Shown in pieces: positions 17,347 to 26,373 of a stretch of 64,000 nucleotides of DNA; position 1 is the stretch's first letter; every line of letters begins with the position of its first letter. Origin of the DNA: Rhizobium sp. Root1203 (lineage in GTDB: Bacteria; Pseudomonadota; Alphaproteobacteria; Rhizobiales; Rhizobiaceae); NCBI RefSeq assembly GCF_001424945.1, contig NZ_LMCW01000068.1:108344-172343 (forward strand). Direction: 5' to 3'. The notes beneath the pieces were generated by a model. The model was given only the letters and a program-made list of their open reading frames with translations, did not search any database and was not told the origin of the DNA. Made by a program: the position numbers and the translations under genes.

Positions 17347-17616
17347 ATGTATGCACCTCGCGTTTTTGTCAGCATGCTCGGCGCACTGGGCGTTTTTGCT
17401 GTCGCGACCTATTTGCTGAGCGGCTCCGTCTCCGGCACCCTCATCAAGACGGTGATTTGCGCGATCCTCCTGCAGGCCGGCTATTTCGGCGGTGTTTTGT
17501 ATCTTGTCTGGAAAGAATCCAAGAGCCGCGTCAAACAGGCTGCCCCCAGCCGAAGCGAAGAGCCTGAGAAGCTGCAAGTGACGCCTTTCAACGGCTCAGA
17601 GCCCTTCAACCGCTAG
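17347..17616 (+). CDS. exoX: ExoX, small membrane repressor of exopolysaccharide production (SyrA/ExoX family)
   Basis: An 89-residue protein starting MYAPRVFVSMLGALGVF, with two membrane segments (about 6-24 and 32-52) and a short charged cytoplasmic tail. Length, opening sequence and position between exoY and exoU match ExoX of S. meliloti, which lowers succinoglycan synthesis when its dosage exceeds that of ExoY, apparently by acting on ExoY at the membrane. GGGGAGG (17334-17340) lies six bases before ATG 17347, a very strong ribosome-binding site, so longer in-frame starts are rejected. Confidence 0.9.
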   Translation: MYAPRVFVSMLGALGVFAVATYLLSGSVSGTLIKTVICAILLQAGYFGGVLYLVWKESKSRVKQAAPSRSEEPEKLQVTPFNGSEPFNR

Positions 17617-17746
17617 GCCCCGCCGCCCGAATATTTTCCCGAGCGTTGAGCTTTGGAACCCCTCTCCGTAACATCATGTGAACCGGCATGCGTTGTCTGC
17701 TGCGCTCCGACGTCTTAGTTCTGGGGCGAAACAACGGAGGTAAAGC

Positions 17747-18748
17747 GTGGCTCATACGGCTAGCATATGTGTGATCATCGCCGCAAAGAACGCGGCCGAT
17801 ACGATCCGGACCGCTGTGAAATCGGCTCTTCTCGAGCCGGAGGTTGCCGAAGTTGTGGTTGTCGACGACGGGTCGGACGACGGCACCGCCGAGGTGGCAA
17901 GGCATGCGGACGACGCCAGTGGCAGACTGACCGTTGTCAGGTTCGAAAAGAACAAAGGGCCGTCGGCCGCCCGCAACCACGCAATCGAAATCTCCTCTGC
18001 GCCCCTGATCGCAATTCTCGATGCCGACGACTTCTTCTTTGCCGGGCGCTTCCGCCGCATGCTCGCGGAAGATGACTGGGAGTTCGTCGCCGACAACATC
18101 GCCTTCGTCGACGCCGAAACCGCAGACCAAGCGCCTCAGAAGCTCGATCGGTTCGCGGAGAACCCGCTTTTTCTCGACCTTGCGACCTTCGTGGATGGCA
18201 ACATTTCCAAACGCGGCGTCCGGCGCGGCGAGATCGGCTTCCTGAAGCCCGTCATGCGAAGGAGCTTTCTCGACAAGCACGCGCTCCGATACCGGGAAGA
18301 CATGCGCCTCGGAGAAGACTACGACCTCTACATCCGCGCCCTGGCAAACTGCGCACGCTACAAGGTCATCCATAGCTGCGGCTATGGAGCCGTCGTGCGG
18401 GGCGATTCCCTGAGCGGTAGTCACCGCACCGAAGACCTCGGCCGGCTGTACGAGGCGGACCGGGCGTTGCTGCAGGCCTTCGCCCTGCCGCCGCAGGCCG
18501 CCGAAGCGGTAAGGCGGCACGAGCGGCACGTCCGCCGCAAGTACGAATTGCGCCGGTTTCTCGACATAAAGGGGCGATCCGGCCCTGCCGCCGCAATCGC
18601 CTATGTCGCGGCACGCCCCTCGGCCTTCCCCGCAATCGCGGCCGGCATCCTGTCGGACAAGACCGAACGCTGGCGCAATCCGACCGGCGTATCGGTCACC
18701 GCGCGAGGCGACCGGCTGAGATATCTTCTGGACGCTCCCACGAAGTAG
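17747..18748 (+). CDS. exoU: ExoU-like glucosyltransferase (GT2 family)
   Basis: A 333-residue cytoplasmic family-2 glycosyltransferase. The GT-A nucleotide-binding region reads VVVVDDGSDDGTAEVA, KGPSAARNHAI precedes the metal-binding ILDADDFF, and the acceptor region LGEDYDLYIRAL contains the ED catalytic-base motif. In S. meliloti ExoU adds the sixth sugar of the octasaccharide. Placement after exoX and overall likeness to ExoU support the name; ExoO has a similar fold, so biochemical identity rests on synteny. It starts with GTG 17747, with GGAGG at 17736-17740. Confidence 0.83.
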   Translation: MAHTASICVIIAAKNAADTIRTAVKSALLEPEVAEVVVVDDGSDDGTAEVARHADDASGRLTVVRFEKNKGPSAARNHAIEISSAPLIAILDADDFFFAGRFRRMLAEDDWEFVADNIAFVDAETADQAPQKLDRFAENPLFLDLATFVDGNISKRGVRRGEIGFLKPVMRRSFLDKHALRYREDMRLGEDYDLYIRALANCARYKVIHSCGYGAVVRGDSLSGSHRTEDLGRLYEADRALLQAFALPPQAAEAVRRHERHVRRKYELRRFLDIKGRSGPAAAIAYVAARPSAFPAIAAGILSDKTERWRNPTGVSVTARGDRLRYLLDAPTK

Positions 18749-18793
18749 CCCAGCTACTTCGGAAATAGCCCAGCTGCCAGCCTGGCTACTTCG
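18741..18793. terminator. Shared inverted repeat formed by the mirrored 3' ends of exoU and exoW
   Basis: CGAAGTAGCC (18741-18750), containing the exoU stop TAG, is the exact inverse of GGCTACTTCG (18784-18793), containing the exoW stop. A nested hairpin CGAAGTA/TACTTCG spans 18741-18761, and TAGCCCAGCT occurs twice inside. The structure can act as a bidirectional terminator for the convergent pair, though no U-tract is evident. Confidence 0.55.
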
Positions 18794-19745
18794 CAAGCTT
18801 TCCAGCAGCAAGCTGCAACGCGCTCTGCAGCAGGCGAGGATCCTGAAACAGCCAGCGCGCAAGCAGGCCGAAATCAGGACGACGGCGCCGGCGAAGCAGT
18901 CCGACCTGGCTCCAGAGCGCCTGCTTTCTCGCCTGGTTCTTGTGCGCCTTGATGGTGGCGACCTCGCGCGGCCGCGCCGAAAACCGGCTTTCGAGCCGGT
19001 CGAGCGCCATCCAGGTGATGAACTGCTGCTTCAGGAACTCCGGCGACGCATTGTCGACGCCGTGGAAGATGTTGACGCCTTCCCCGCGCAGCGCGCCAGC
19101 ATCGGCGCAAAGCAGAACCTGACGGGCGGCCAGCATGGAATCGCAAAAAAACAGCACGTCTTCGGCAGCGAGCCGCAGGGCTGCGTCGAAGCGGATCGTC
19201 TCAATCAGCGGCCTGCCGATGACCATGCATGACATATGCAGGAATGCCCAGTTATCGACCATCACGCCGGCGATGTCGGGAACGTCCAGGACGAGCGGCT
19301 TGTCCATAAGCCGTCTTGCGCCGTCGATCTTTTCCAGCGCGGCAATCCCGAAATGATAGTCGAATTCCTCGCCGCCCTCGATCGATGCGAAGTAGCAATC
19401 ACCGCCGAGCGCCTGCATCGCGGTGAGGGCATTCTCGAGGTGATCCGGCGTCCAGATATCGTCGGAATCGAGAAAGGCCACATACTTCGTCTTAGCCGGG
19501 ACATGATCGAGACCGGTGTTGCGGGCACCGCCAGGGCCCGCGTTCTGCTGGCTGATCACCGTAATTCGCGCGCGCTCCGCTTGCGTCAAAGGCGCCAGCT
19601 CGTCTGCCGGGGGATACGGCGATTGGTCGTCGACGACAATGACCTCGAAATCCTGAAATGTCTGCGAGAAAGCCGACGCAAGCGCGCGGCGGAGAATACC
19701 GTCATCCCGCTGGTAGAACGGAATGATGATCGTGAACGTCGCCAT
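18786..19745 (-). CDS. exoW: ExoW-like glucosyltransferase (GT2 family)
   Basis: A 319-residue GT2 enzyme. The N-terminal core shows TIIIPFYQRDDGILRRAL, VIVVDDQSP, QNAGPGGARNTGL and the DxD-like FLDSDDIW, and a later LAAEDVLFF carries the ED motif. Length and fold match ExoW of S. meliloti, which adds the seventh glucose in beta-1,3 linkage. AAGGAGAG precedes ATG 19745. The gene is transcribed towards exoU and away from exoH. The genes exoV and exoT, usually close to exoW, are not present on either side. Confidence 0.83.
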   Translation of the reverse strand: MATFTIIIPFYQRDDGILRRALASAFSQTFQDFEVIVVDDQSPYPPADELAPLTQAERARITVISQQNAGPGGARNTGLDHVPAKTKYVAFLDSDDIWTPDHLENALTAMQALGGDCYFASIEGGEEFDYHFGIAALEKIDGARRLMDKPLVLDVPDIAGVMVDNWAFLHMSCMVIGRPLIETIRFDAALRLAAEDVLFFCDSMLAARQVLLCADAGALRGEGVNIFHGVDNASPEFLKQQFITWMALDRLESRFSARPREVATIKAHKNQARKQALWSQVGLLRRRRRPDFGLLARWLFQDPRLLQSALQLAAGKLAK

Positions 19746-20276
19746 ACTCTCTCCTTGAGAGGTTCGAATTGGTGCCTAATGCCGTCCATCTAGCGGCAAG
19801 GCGATTGGCGGCAAGCTGCTGCACCGCACAATCATCAGGGTCATTTCGTCCGAAATTTGTCAAAGCCCGCAAACAGCAGCAAAGCCTGTCCCTGTTCCAA
19901 AATACAGCACCTGCACCCCGACTTGCCCCATTCCGGCCACAAAACGCGCGTTGCGACCCCTCTGCGATTGTAACATTCTTCACCAACCCTCAAAAACTTT
20001 CGTGTTCGGCAGCTGGCGTGAAACAGCTAAGCCGGTGAATATAATCATTTTCTTGAATGCACTGCTCACACTGGCTTTGACCCCGCCTCACGGCCCTCTG
20101 CAGATCGCCGATTGAGCTGCCGTTGCGGCAGGCGGGGATCGTTTCAAAGCGGGACCGACGATCACTTTTTGCTGCAGTGCCATATTTTCTTCCGTGAATT
20201 GGCCCTAGCTTCTGGGCTGCGGGCTCGAGTCTGCTCTGATTGAAACGGTCGCAAGGGGAGGTGCGGCCCAAAAGGG
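19746..20276. promoter_or_regulatory. Divergent promoter region between exoW and exoH
   Basis: 531 bp without convincing coding potential. It must carry the exoW promoter (minus) and the promoter of the six-gene exoH-to-exoP operon (plus). A TATAAT at 20040-20045 is a possible -10 box, but no good -35 box stands at the right distance. A 6 bp hairpin with a three-base loop (CTGCCG TTG CGGCAG, 20117-20131) lies in the likely leader. I see no trace of exoT or exoV remnants. Confidence 0.4.
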
Positions 20277-21410
20277 GTGACTGATAACGTGAATGTTGAT
20301 GCCAACGTATCCTCACGGATCAACCTGATGCGGATCGTGCTCATCTCGGGCATTGTGTTCGTTCATATACCATTCGATGTCGCGAGCAGTCCGTTCAACG
20401 GGGCATACGGCACCTTTGACTGGATCCGAGTGTTTCTCACGGAAGCGCTGTTTCGGGTCGGCGTGCCATGCCTGAGCGCGATCTCCGGCTACCTGCTGTT
20501 TCGCGGCGGGCTGGAGAACTTCAGCTATCTGAAAACCGTTCGCACCAAAACGCAGACGGTTCTCTTGCCTTTCCTGCTTTGGAACTGTGCGTTCTTTCTG
20601 GTCATCCTGGTCGCGCTCGGCCTGGGTATCGGGGACGGATACGTACCGGATCCCTGGCATGCATCCGCCCGTGATCTGATGACACAGCTACTTGCCGTAG
20701 AGGATTTTCCCGTCAACGTTCCCCTCTATTTCCTGCGCGATCTCTTCGTCTGCATCCTGCTCTCGCCGCTCCTGGCGTGGCTGATCCGTCGCGTGCCCCT
20801 GCTGACGCTGACAGGGTTGCTCGTGCTGGCGTTGATCCCGGAAATGCCGCTGTACGTGGTTCTCAAGCGCTCGATCCTCTTCAGCTTCAGCCTCGGCATC
20901 TATATCGGCCTCTACAAGGTCGACCTCAAGGCGCTCGATCGGTTCGCCCCGGTGGGCGTAGCACTTCTCATCGCCAGTTCAGCGCTTCTGGCGACCGCGA
21001 TCTACACGACCGGACCGGTCATGCCGGACTGGGTGCAGCTGTTCCGAAACACGCTGGCGATCGCCGGTGCGCTCGGCTTCTGGCTGCTCTCGGCGCCGCT
21101 GATCAAGACGCAGATCGGCCAACGCCTGTCGAAGACCGGTAGCCTGAGTTTCTGGATCTTCTGCGCCCACTACCCGCTCCTGATCCTCCTCTGGATCGTC
21201 TGGGGCAAGACGGGCGTAAACATCTATCCGCTGTTCTTCGTGCTCTCGCTGGCTCTGCTCTTCCCGTTCCTGGCCATCTCGAACAATCTCTGCCGCAAAG
21301 CCGCCCCGCGCCTCTACGCGGTGTTGACAGGCGGACGCACGCGCAAACAGCCCGAACAGCCGGTTTCCGCAAGGAACATCTCATCCGAACTCATCTCACA
21401 GCAAAGGTGA
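20277..21410 (+). CDS. exoH: ExoH succinyltransferase (acyltransferase 3 family)
   Basis: A 377-residue multi-pass membrane protein. The acyltransferase-3 signature begins with INLMRIVLISGIVFVHIPF (catalytic-type His) and continues GVPCLSAISGYLLF; about ten membrane segments are expected. ExoH O-succinylates succinoglycan, a modification needed in S. meliloti for low-molecular-weight product and nodule invasion. It is the first gene of exoH-exoK-exoL/A-exoM-exoO-exoP. GTG 20277 is used as start; GTG 20289 is possible, and AGGGGAGG lies at about 20254-20261. Confidence 0.88.
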   Translation: MTDNVNVDANVSSRINLMRIVLISGIVFVHIPFDVASSPFNGAYGTFDWIRVFLTEALFRVGVPCLSAISGYLLFRGGLENFSYLKTVRTKTQTVLLPFLLWNCAFFLVILVALGLGIGDGYVPDPWHASARDLMTQLLAVEDFPVNVPLYFLRDLFVCILLSPLLAWLIRRVPLLTLTGLLVLALIPEMPLYVVLKRSILFSFSLGIYIGLYKVDLKALDRFAPVGVALLIASSALLATAIYTTGPVMPDWVQLFRNTLAIAGALGFWLLSAPLIKTQIGQRLSKTGSLSFWIFCAHYPLLILLWIVWGKTGVNIYPLFFVLSLALLFPFLAISNNLCRKAAPRLYAVLTGGRTRKQPEQPVSARNISSELISQQR

Positions 21411-21413
21411 CAC

Positions 21414-22205
21414 ATGACGACCAAAATCGCCCATGCCCGAAAACTTTGCCCGACGCTCCTCTTCGGGGCCCTTCTGTTCGGCGCCGCCGGGGCAGCCGCC
21501 CAGCAGTCTGGCGGTACCTCATTCGTCGAAAACTTCGACAAGCTCGACCGCAGCATCTGGTACGTATCCGACGGCTGGAACAACGGTGCGCATCAGAACT
21601 GCACCTGGTCGAAGGATCAGGTCAGGGTCGACGGAGGATCGCTGCAGCTGTCGTTCTCGGAAGGACAATCCAAGGATCGCAAATATCTCTGTGGCGAGAT
21701 TCAGACAAAGAAGCGCTACGGATATGGAACCTATGAAGCGCGCATGAAAGCCGGCACAGGCTCCGGCCTGAACTCCGCCTTTTTCACCTACATCGGCCCC
21801 GCGGACAAGCAGCAGCAGGACGAGATCGACTTCGAGGTGTTGGGCAAGAATGCCGCCCAGGTCCAGGTCAATCAGTACGTGAAGGCAAAAGGCGGCAACG
21901 AAAAACTCGTCTCCGTCGGAAGTAAAACCGACGAGGGCTTCAACGACTACGCCTTCGTCTGGGAGCCGGGCCGCCTGCGCTACTACCTGAATGGCAAGCT
22001 CGTCCAGGATGTCACCGACCCATCGAAGATACCGAGCAGTCCGCAGAAGATCTTCTTCAGCCTGTGGGGATCCGACACGTTGACCGACTGGATGGGCCGC
22101 TTTGCCTACACGAAGCCGACAAAGCTCGAGGTCGAGCGCGTTGCCTACACGGCTGCCGGCGACAAGTGCCAATTCCCCGAATCTGTCGCATGCGCGCTCA
22201 ACTAA
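21414..22205 (+). CDS. exoK: ExoK endo-beta-1,3-1,4-glycanase (GH16)
   Basis: A 263-residue secreted glycoside hydrolase family 16 enzyme. The signal peptide runs to about AAGAAAQQ. The catalytic motif DEIDFEVLG carries both catalytic glutamates around the conserved Asp, and YGYGTYEARMKAGTGSGLNSAFFTY and the Trp-rich C-terminal strands complete the jelly roll. In S. meliloti ExoK cleaves nascent succinoglycan into shorter chains and works better on succinylated product, which fits its place right after exoH (3 bp gap). AAAGG precedes the ATG. Confidence 0.95.
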   Translation: MTTKIAHARKLCPTLLFGALLFGAAGAAAQQSGGTSFVENFDKLDRSIWYVSDGWNNGAHQNCTWSKDQVRVDGGSLQLSFSEGQSKDRKYLCGEIQTKKRYGYGTYEARMKAGTGSGLNSAFFTYIGPADKQQQDEIDFEVLGKNAAQVQVNQYVKAKGGNEKLVSVGSKTDEGFNDYAFVWEPGRLRYYLNGKLVQDVTDPSKIPSSPQKIFFSLWGSDTLTDWMGRFAYTKPTKLEVERVAYTAAGDKCQFPESVACALN

Positions 22206-22234
22206 TCGAAGCCATCGGCTCGCAAGGAACACTC

Positions 22235-24442
22235 ATGCTCAAAGTCCTCTATCTCGTGCACGATCTGGCCGACCCCGCCGTCCGGCGGCGGGTGCTGATG
22301 TTGCGCGAGGGTGGCGCTGACGTCGTCCTCGCCGGCTTTCGGCGCGGAGAAAACCGCCTTGCCGAGGTGCATGGAGTGACGCCCATCGAACTCGGACGGA
22401 CCGCCGACGCGCAGTTCGCCCAGCGCATGGGCGCCGTTGCAAAGGCGATGGCCGGGTTGAAGACCCTGCTGAAGGGCGTCGACAAGCCCGACGTGATCGT
22501 CGGGCGCAATCTGGAGGCGCTTGCGGTCGCGCATCGCGCCAACAAACTGTTCGGCGGCAACGTCCCCGTTGTCTACGAATGCCTGGACATCCACCGCCTT
22601 CTGTCCCGCGACGATATCGTCGGCAAGGCGATGCGCGGTGCCGAGGCACATTTCGGCCGCGACGCCAAACTCGTGCTCACCAGTTCGCCGGCGTTTATCG
22701 AGAATCACTTCGCAGGGCGTTCGGGCATCCGGGCTTCCAGTCTGCTCGTCGAAAACAAGGTCATTGCGCTCGACGAATCCGCGCTCGACCCGTCGATCGC
22801 CCGTCCGCTCAGGCAACCCGGCCAACCCTGGAAAATCGGCTGGTTCGGCGCCCTTCGCTGCCGCAAGTCGCTTGGCTTGCTCGCGAGCTTTTCCCGCCGC
22901 ATGGAGGGTCGTGTCGAGATCGTGCTGCGCGGTCGACCGGCCTATTCCGAATTCGACGATTTCGACGCCTTCGTCCGCGACGAGCCCTATCTCAGCTTCG
23001 CAGGCCCCTACCGCAACCCGGAGGATCTGCGGGCGATCTACGACGACGTCCATTTCGCCTGGGCGATGGATTTCTTCGAGGAAGGCCTTAATTCGAGCTG
23101 GCTGCTGCCGAACCGCCTCTATGAGGGCTGCCTCTACGGCACGGTCCCGATCGCGCTCGAGGGTACCGAGACCGCGCGCTTCCTGAGCGAAAAGGGAATT
23201 GGCCTCGTTCTGCCGGAGGCAAGCCCATCGGCGCTGCAAGCGCTGTTCGAAGACCTGACGGGAGAGCAACATCGCGCCATGAGCGAGGCCGTTGGTGCCC
23301 GGGACCGCAAAACCTGGCTTGCCGACCGCAGCGACTGCGAAGCGCTCGTCGCAAACCTTTCCCGTCTTGTTCCGGCTCCCGCGGAGGAGCGCGAAACCGG
23401 AACGACTATTCCACAAGCAATACCTCAAGAAGGGTGGACAACCATGAAGCCTGATGTGTGTACAAGCGTCTCCAGTCTCATCATCATCCCCTGCCTGAAC
23501 GAAGAAAAACATATCGAGCCCCTGCTTGCCAAGCTGAGCAAGGAGGTCGATCACATGAATGCGACGATCGTCGTCGCCGATGGCGGCAGCAAGGATGCGA
23601 CGCGCGAGATCGTCGCACGTGTCAGCACCGCCGATCCGCGCACCCTGCTGCTCGACAACCCTCGGCGCATTCAGAGCGCCGCCGTCAATCTGGCCGTCGC
23701 AACCTTCGGACGCGATCATGACTATATGATCCGCATCGACGCCCACGGCGACTACCCGGACGACTACTGCCGAAAGCTGGTCGAGGAGGCTGTTGCGACG
23801 CAGGCCGACTCCGTCGTCGTGGCAATGGAGACGGTCGGCTTCGGTACGTTCCAGAAGGCGACCGCAGTTGCCCAGAACTCGAAGCTCGGCAATGGCGGAT
23901 CCAAGCACCGCGAGGGTGCGGAGGGTCACTGGACCAATCATGGCCACCATGCATTGATGCGCATCGCTGCCTTCGATGCGGTCGGCGGTTACGACGAGAC
24001 CTTCAGCCACAACGAAGATGCGGAGCTCGATTACCGCCTGAAGAAGGCGGGCTTCGGCATCTGGATGACCGACAAGACCCGCATGGTTTATTATCCGCGC
24101 GCAAGCGTCGGCACGCTCTTCCGCCAGTACCTCGGCTACGGCCGCGGCCGCGCAAAGAACATCCTGAAGCACGGCAGCATGCCCAATTTGCGCCAGATGC
24201 TCCCCCTTCTCGTCGTTCCGGTCTTCATCGGTGCCTTCCTGGCCGTCCTGAATTGGGCGGCCGTCATCCCCTTCAGCCTCTGGGCGGTTGCCTGCGTCGG
24301 CTATGGCTTCTGGATGGCGGTGGGCCAGCGCAATCCCTACGGGCCGCTGGCAGCGCTCTCCGCCATGGTCATGCACTTTGCATGGTCGGCCGGCTTCTGG
24401 ATGGAGCTTCTGAGCTTCCGCGGACGAAAGGTGTCGCAATGA
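22235..24442 (+). CDS. exoLA: ExoL-ExoA fused glucosyltransferases (single reading frame)
   Basis: A 735-residue frame with two modules. Residues 1 to about 403 resemble ExoL, a GT-B-like glucosyltransferase (MLKVLYLVHDLADPAVRRRV; GRNLEALAVAHRANKLF; a late EGLNSSWLLPNRLYEGCLYG segment). Residues 404-735 are ExoA, a membrane-attached GT2 glucosyltransferase (IIIPCLNEEKHIEPLL; VVADGGSKDATREIV; IRIDAHGDYPDDY; RQYLGYGRGRAKNI; C-terminal membrane helices). In S. meliloti these are separate proteins adding the second and third sugars. I read the codons across the junction and found no stop. A Shine-Dalgarno site and ATG 23444 remain at the junction, so ExoA may also be made alone. AAGGAA precedes ATG 22235. 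Confidence 0.88.
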   Translation: MLKVLYLVHDLADPAVRRRVLMLREGGADVVLAGFRRGENRLAEVHGVTPIELGRTADAQFAQRMGAVAKAMAGLKTLLKGVDKPDVIVGRNLEALAVAHRANKLFGGNVPVVYECLDIHRLLSRDDIVGKAMRGAEAHFGRDAKLVLTSSPAFIENHFAGRSGIRASSLLVENKVIALDESALDPSIARPLRQPGQPWKIGWFGALRCRKSLGLLASFSRRMEGRVEIVLRGRPAYSEFDDFDAFVRDEPYLSFAGPYRNPEDLRAIYDDVHFAWAMDFFEEGLNSSWLLPNRLYEGCLYGTVPIALEGTETARFLSEKGIGLVLPEASPSALQALFEDLTGEQHRAMSEAVGARDRKTWLADRSDCEALVANLSRLVPAPAEERETGTTIPQAIPQEGWTTMKPDVCTSVSSLIIIPCLNEEKHIEPLLAKLSKEVDHMNATIVVADGGSKDATREIVARVSTADPRTLLLDNPRRIQSAAVNLAVATFGRDHDYMIRIDAHGDYPDDYCRKLVEEAVATQADSVVVAMETVGFGTFQKATAVAQNSKLGNGGSKHREGAEGHWTNHGHHALMRIAAFDAVGGYDETFSHNEDAELDYRLKKAGFGIWMTDKTRMVYYPRASVGTLFRQYLGYGRGRAKNILKHGSMPNLRQMLPLLVVPVFIGAFLAVLNWAAVIPFSLWAVACVGYGFWMAVGQRNPYGPLAALSAMVMHFAWSAGFWMELLSFRGRKVSQ
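23427..23446 (+). promoter_or_regulatory. Internal ribosome-binding site and start codon of the exoA module
   Basis: AAGAAGGGTGG (23427-23437) followed by ATG 23444 gives a well-spaced internal initiation site exactly where an independent ExoA would begin (332 residues from here, close to known ExoA length). It suggests the two genes were once separate and that ExoA can still be started on its own. Confidence 0.6.
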
Positions 24443-25365
24443 GCCAGGAAAGTTCCGTCCAGCTCGATATCGGTATTTGTACCTATCGCCGCGCTTCGCT
24501 TGATGAAGCGCTGCTTTCGCTTGCCGTCCTTGCGGTACCGGCGGGCACGAATCTGCGGATCATCGTTGCCGACAACGACAAGGTGCCAAGCGCAAAAGAA
24601 CGCGTCGATGCATTGCGCGCCACGATCCCGCACCAGATCGCCTACGTGCATTGCCCGGGCGCAAACATTTCGATCGCCCGCAATGCCTGCCTCGATAATG
24701 CGACCGGCGATTTTCTGGCATTCATCGACGACGACGAGGATGCCAGCGAGGAATGGCTTGTCGAACTCCTCGCCACCGCCGAAGCCACCAGGGCGGATGC
24801 CGTCCTTGGCCCAGTGCGCAGCGTCTATTCGTCGACTGCTCCCGACTGGATGCGGGAGGGAGATTTCCATTCCACATTGCCGGTCTGGGTCGACGATGAA
24901 ATCCGCACCGGCTACACCTGCAATGTCCTCCTGCGCCTCGCCTCTCCTCACGTCGCCGGTCGCCGCTTCAACCTCGCGCTCGGGCGGACGGGTGGAGAAG
25001 ACACCGAGTTCTTCAGCCACATGCATGGCGGCGGCGGCAAGATCGCTTTTGCAGAGAATGCCTTCGTCTACGAGCCGGTGACCGAAAGCCGCGCCGATCT
25101 GGTCTGGCTCGCCAAACGCCGCTTCCGTTTCGGGCAGACGCACGGGCGACTGCTGCAGGAGAAAAGCCGGGGTCTAGAGAGGCTCAAGCAGATTGGCCTT
25201 GCCTCTGCAAAGGCCCTGTTCTGCTATACGGCCGCCATCGGCTGTGCTTTCTCGGCTGTTCCACGCTATCGCTATACGCTTCGCGGCGTCATGCACTCAG
25301 GCGTCGTCAGCGGCCTGCTTGGCATTCGCGAAATCCGTCAGTACGGAACGGCGGAGGCTGCATGA
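24439..25365 (+). CDS. exoM: ExoM beta-1,4-glucosyltransferase (GT2 family)
   Basis: A 308-residue GT2 enzyme. The core reads IGICTYRRASLDEALLSL, IIVADNDKV, GANISIARNACLDNA and FIDDDEDASEEWLVEL, where DDDE is the metal site. ExoM adds the fourth sugar of the succinoglycan unit in S. meliloti. Its ATG overlaps the exoA stop (ATGA), and its end overlaps the exoO start by 4 bp, so it is translationally coupled on both sides. Length equals that of known ExoM within a residue or two. Confidence 0.9.
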   Translation: MSQESSVQLDIGICTYRRASLDEALLSLAVLAVPAGTNLRIIVADNDKVPSAKERVDALRATIPHQIAYVHCPGANISIARNACLDNATGDFLAFIDDDEDASEEWLVELLATAEATRADAVLGPVRSVYSSTAPDWMREGDFHSTLPVWVDDEIRTGYTCNVLLRLASPHVAGRRFNLALGRTGGEDTEFFSHMHGGGGKIAFAENAFVYEPVTESRADLVWLAKRRFRFGQTHGRLLQEKSRGLERLKQIGLASAKALFCYTAAIGCAFSAVPRYRYTLRGVMHSGVVSGLLGIREIRQYGTAEAA

Positions 25366-26369
25366 CGCAAACCCAGCCGGACGTCAGCTTCATCATCGCC
25401 GCCTACAACGCGGCCGGAACGCTTGCCAAGGCGATCGACAGCGCCCTCGCCCAGCGCGGCATGTCGGTTGAGGTGATCGTCGCGGATGATTGTTCGACGG
25501 ACGAGACGAGAGCGGTTGCACAGGGCTATGGCGGTCAGAACGTCTGCCTGTTGGCGCTCGCCCGCAACGGCGGCCCTTCCGCCGCCCGCAACGCGGCAAT
25601 CGCAAAGGCCAGCGGCCGCTGGCTTGCTGTCCTCGATTCCGACGATACGGTGGAGCCGGACAGGCTGCAGCGCATGATCGCGCGCGCCGAGGAAGCCGGA
25701 GCGCAGATCGCCGTCGACAACCTGCGTGTCATCAGAACCGATGGCACGCCTCCCGAAACGATGTTCACCGAGCGGTCTCTGTCGCAGACGCCCGAGTTGA
25801 CGCTGTCTGCATTCATTCGTTCCAATGCCCTTTTTCAAACCACCCATAATTTCGGCTATCTCAAACCGATCTTTCAGCGCGCCTTCATCGAGAAACATGC
25901 GCTTCGCTTCGATGAAGCGCTGAAGATCGGCGAGGATTACCTGTTTCTGGCTGAGGCGATGGCACTCGGCGGACGGTGCGTCATGGAGCCCGCCGCCGGC
26001 TATGACTATCACATTCGCGAGGGTTCGATTTCGCGCGTCCTCGCCCTTCATCACATCGACGCCATGATCGAAGGCGATAAGGCCTTCCTTCGAAACCACA
26101 CGCTGGATGCAGAGGCGGCAGCAGCGCAGGAATTCAGGACACGAAGCCTGCGCCGGGGACGTGCGTTCCTCGTCCTCGTTCAGAACATCAAAGACAGGTC
26201 GGTCTTCGGAGCGATCAGGACAGCCTGGGGCAACCCGTCAGCGGTCGCGCATCTCAGCATGCCTATCGCTGCACGGGCAAGCCGCGCGATCGCGCCGCTC
26301 CGCAAACTGATTGGCCAGCAGGCCGACCTCACAGCCATCGATGGCGCGACCCGCTCCCGCAAAGGATAG
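25362..26369 (+). CDS. exoO: ExoO glucosyltransferase (GT2 family)
   Basis: A 335-residue GT2 enzyme with SFIIAAYNAAGTLAKAI, VIVADDCSTDETRAVA, GGPSAARNAAIAKA, the DxD site VLDSDDTVEPDRL and the catalytic-base segment LKIGEDYLFLAEAM. ExoO starts the side chain by adding glucose in beta-1,6 linkage in S. meliloti. Position between exoM and exoP matches known gene order. It resembles ExoU (17747-18748) in the FGYLKP/GFLKP and GEDY segments, as expected for two related transferases acting on neighbouring side-chain sugars. Confidence 0.9.
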   Translation: MTQTQPDVSFIIAAYNAAGTLAKAIDSALAQRGMSVEVIVADDCSTDETRAVAQGYGGQNVCLLALARNGGPSAARNAAIAKASGRWLAVLDSDDTVEPDRLQRMIARAEEAGAQIAVDNLRVIRTDGTPPETMFTERSLSQTPELTLSAFIRSNALFQTTHNFGYLKPIFQRAFIEKHALRFDEALKIGEDYLFLAEAMALGGRCVMEPAAGYDYHIREGSISRVLALHHIDAMIEGDKAFLRNHTLDAEAAAAQEFRTRSLRRGRAFLVLVQNIKDRSVFGAIRTAWGNPSAVAHLSMPIAARASRAIAPLRKLIGQQADLTAIDGATRSRKG

Positions 26370-26373
26370 AGCC

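Noticed and set aside
22202..24439. 745-residue minus-strand frame opposite exoL-exoA
   Set aside because: Antisense shadow. The plus strand shows two clear glycosyltransferase domains, and the minus frame has no motifs.
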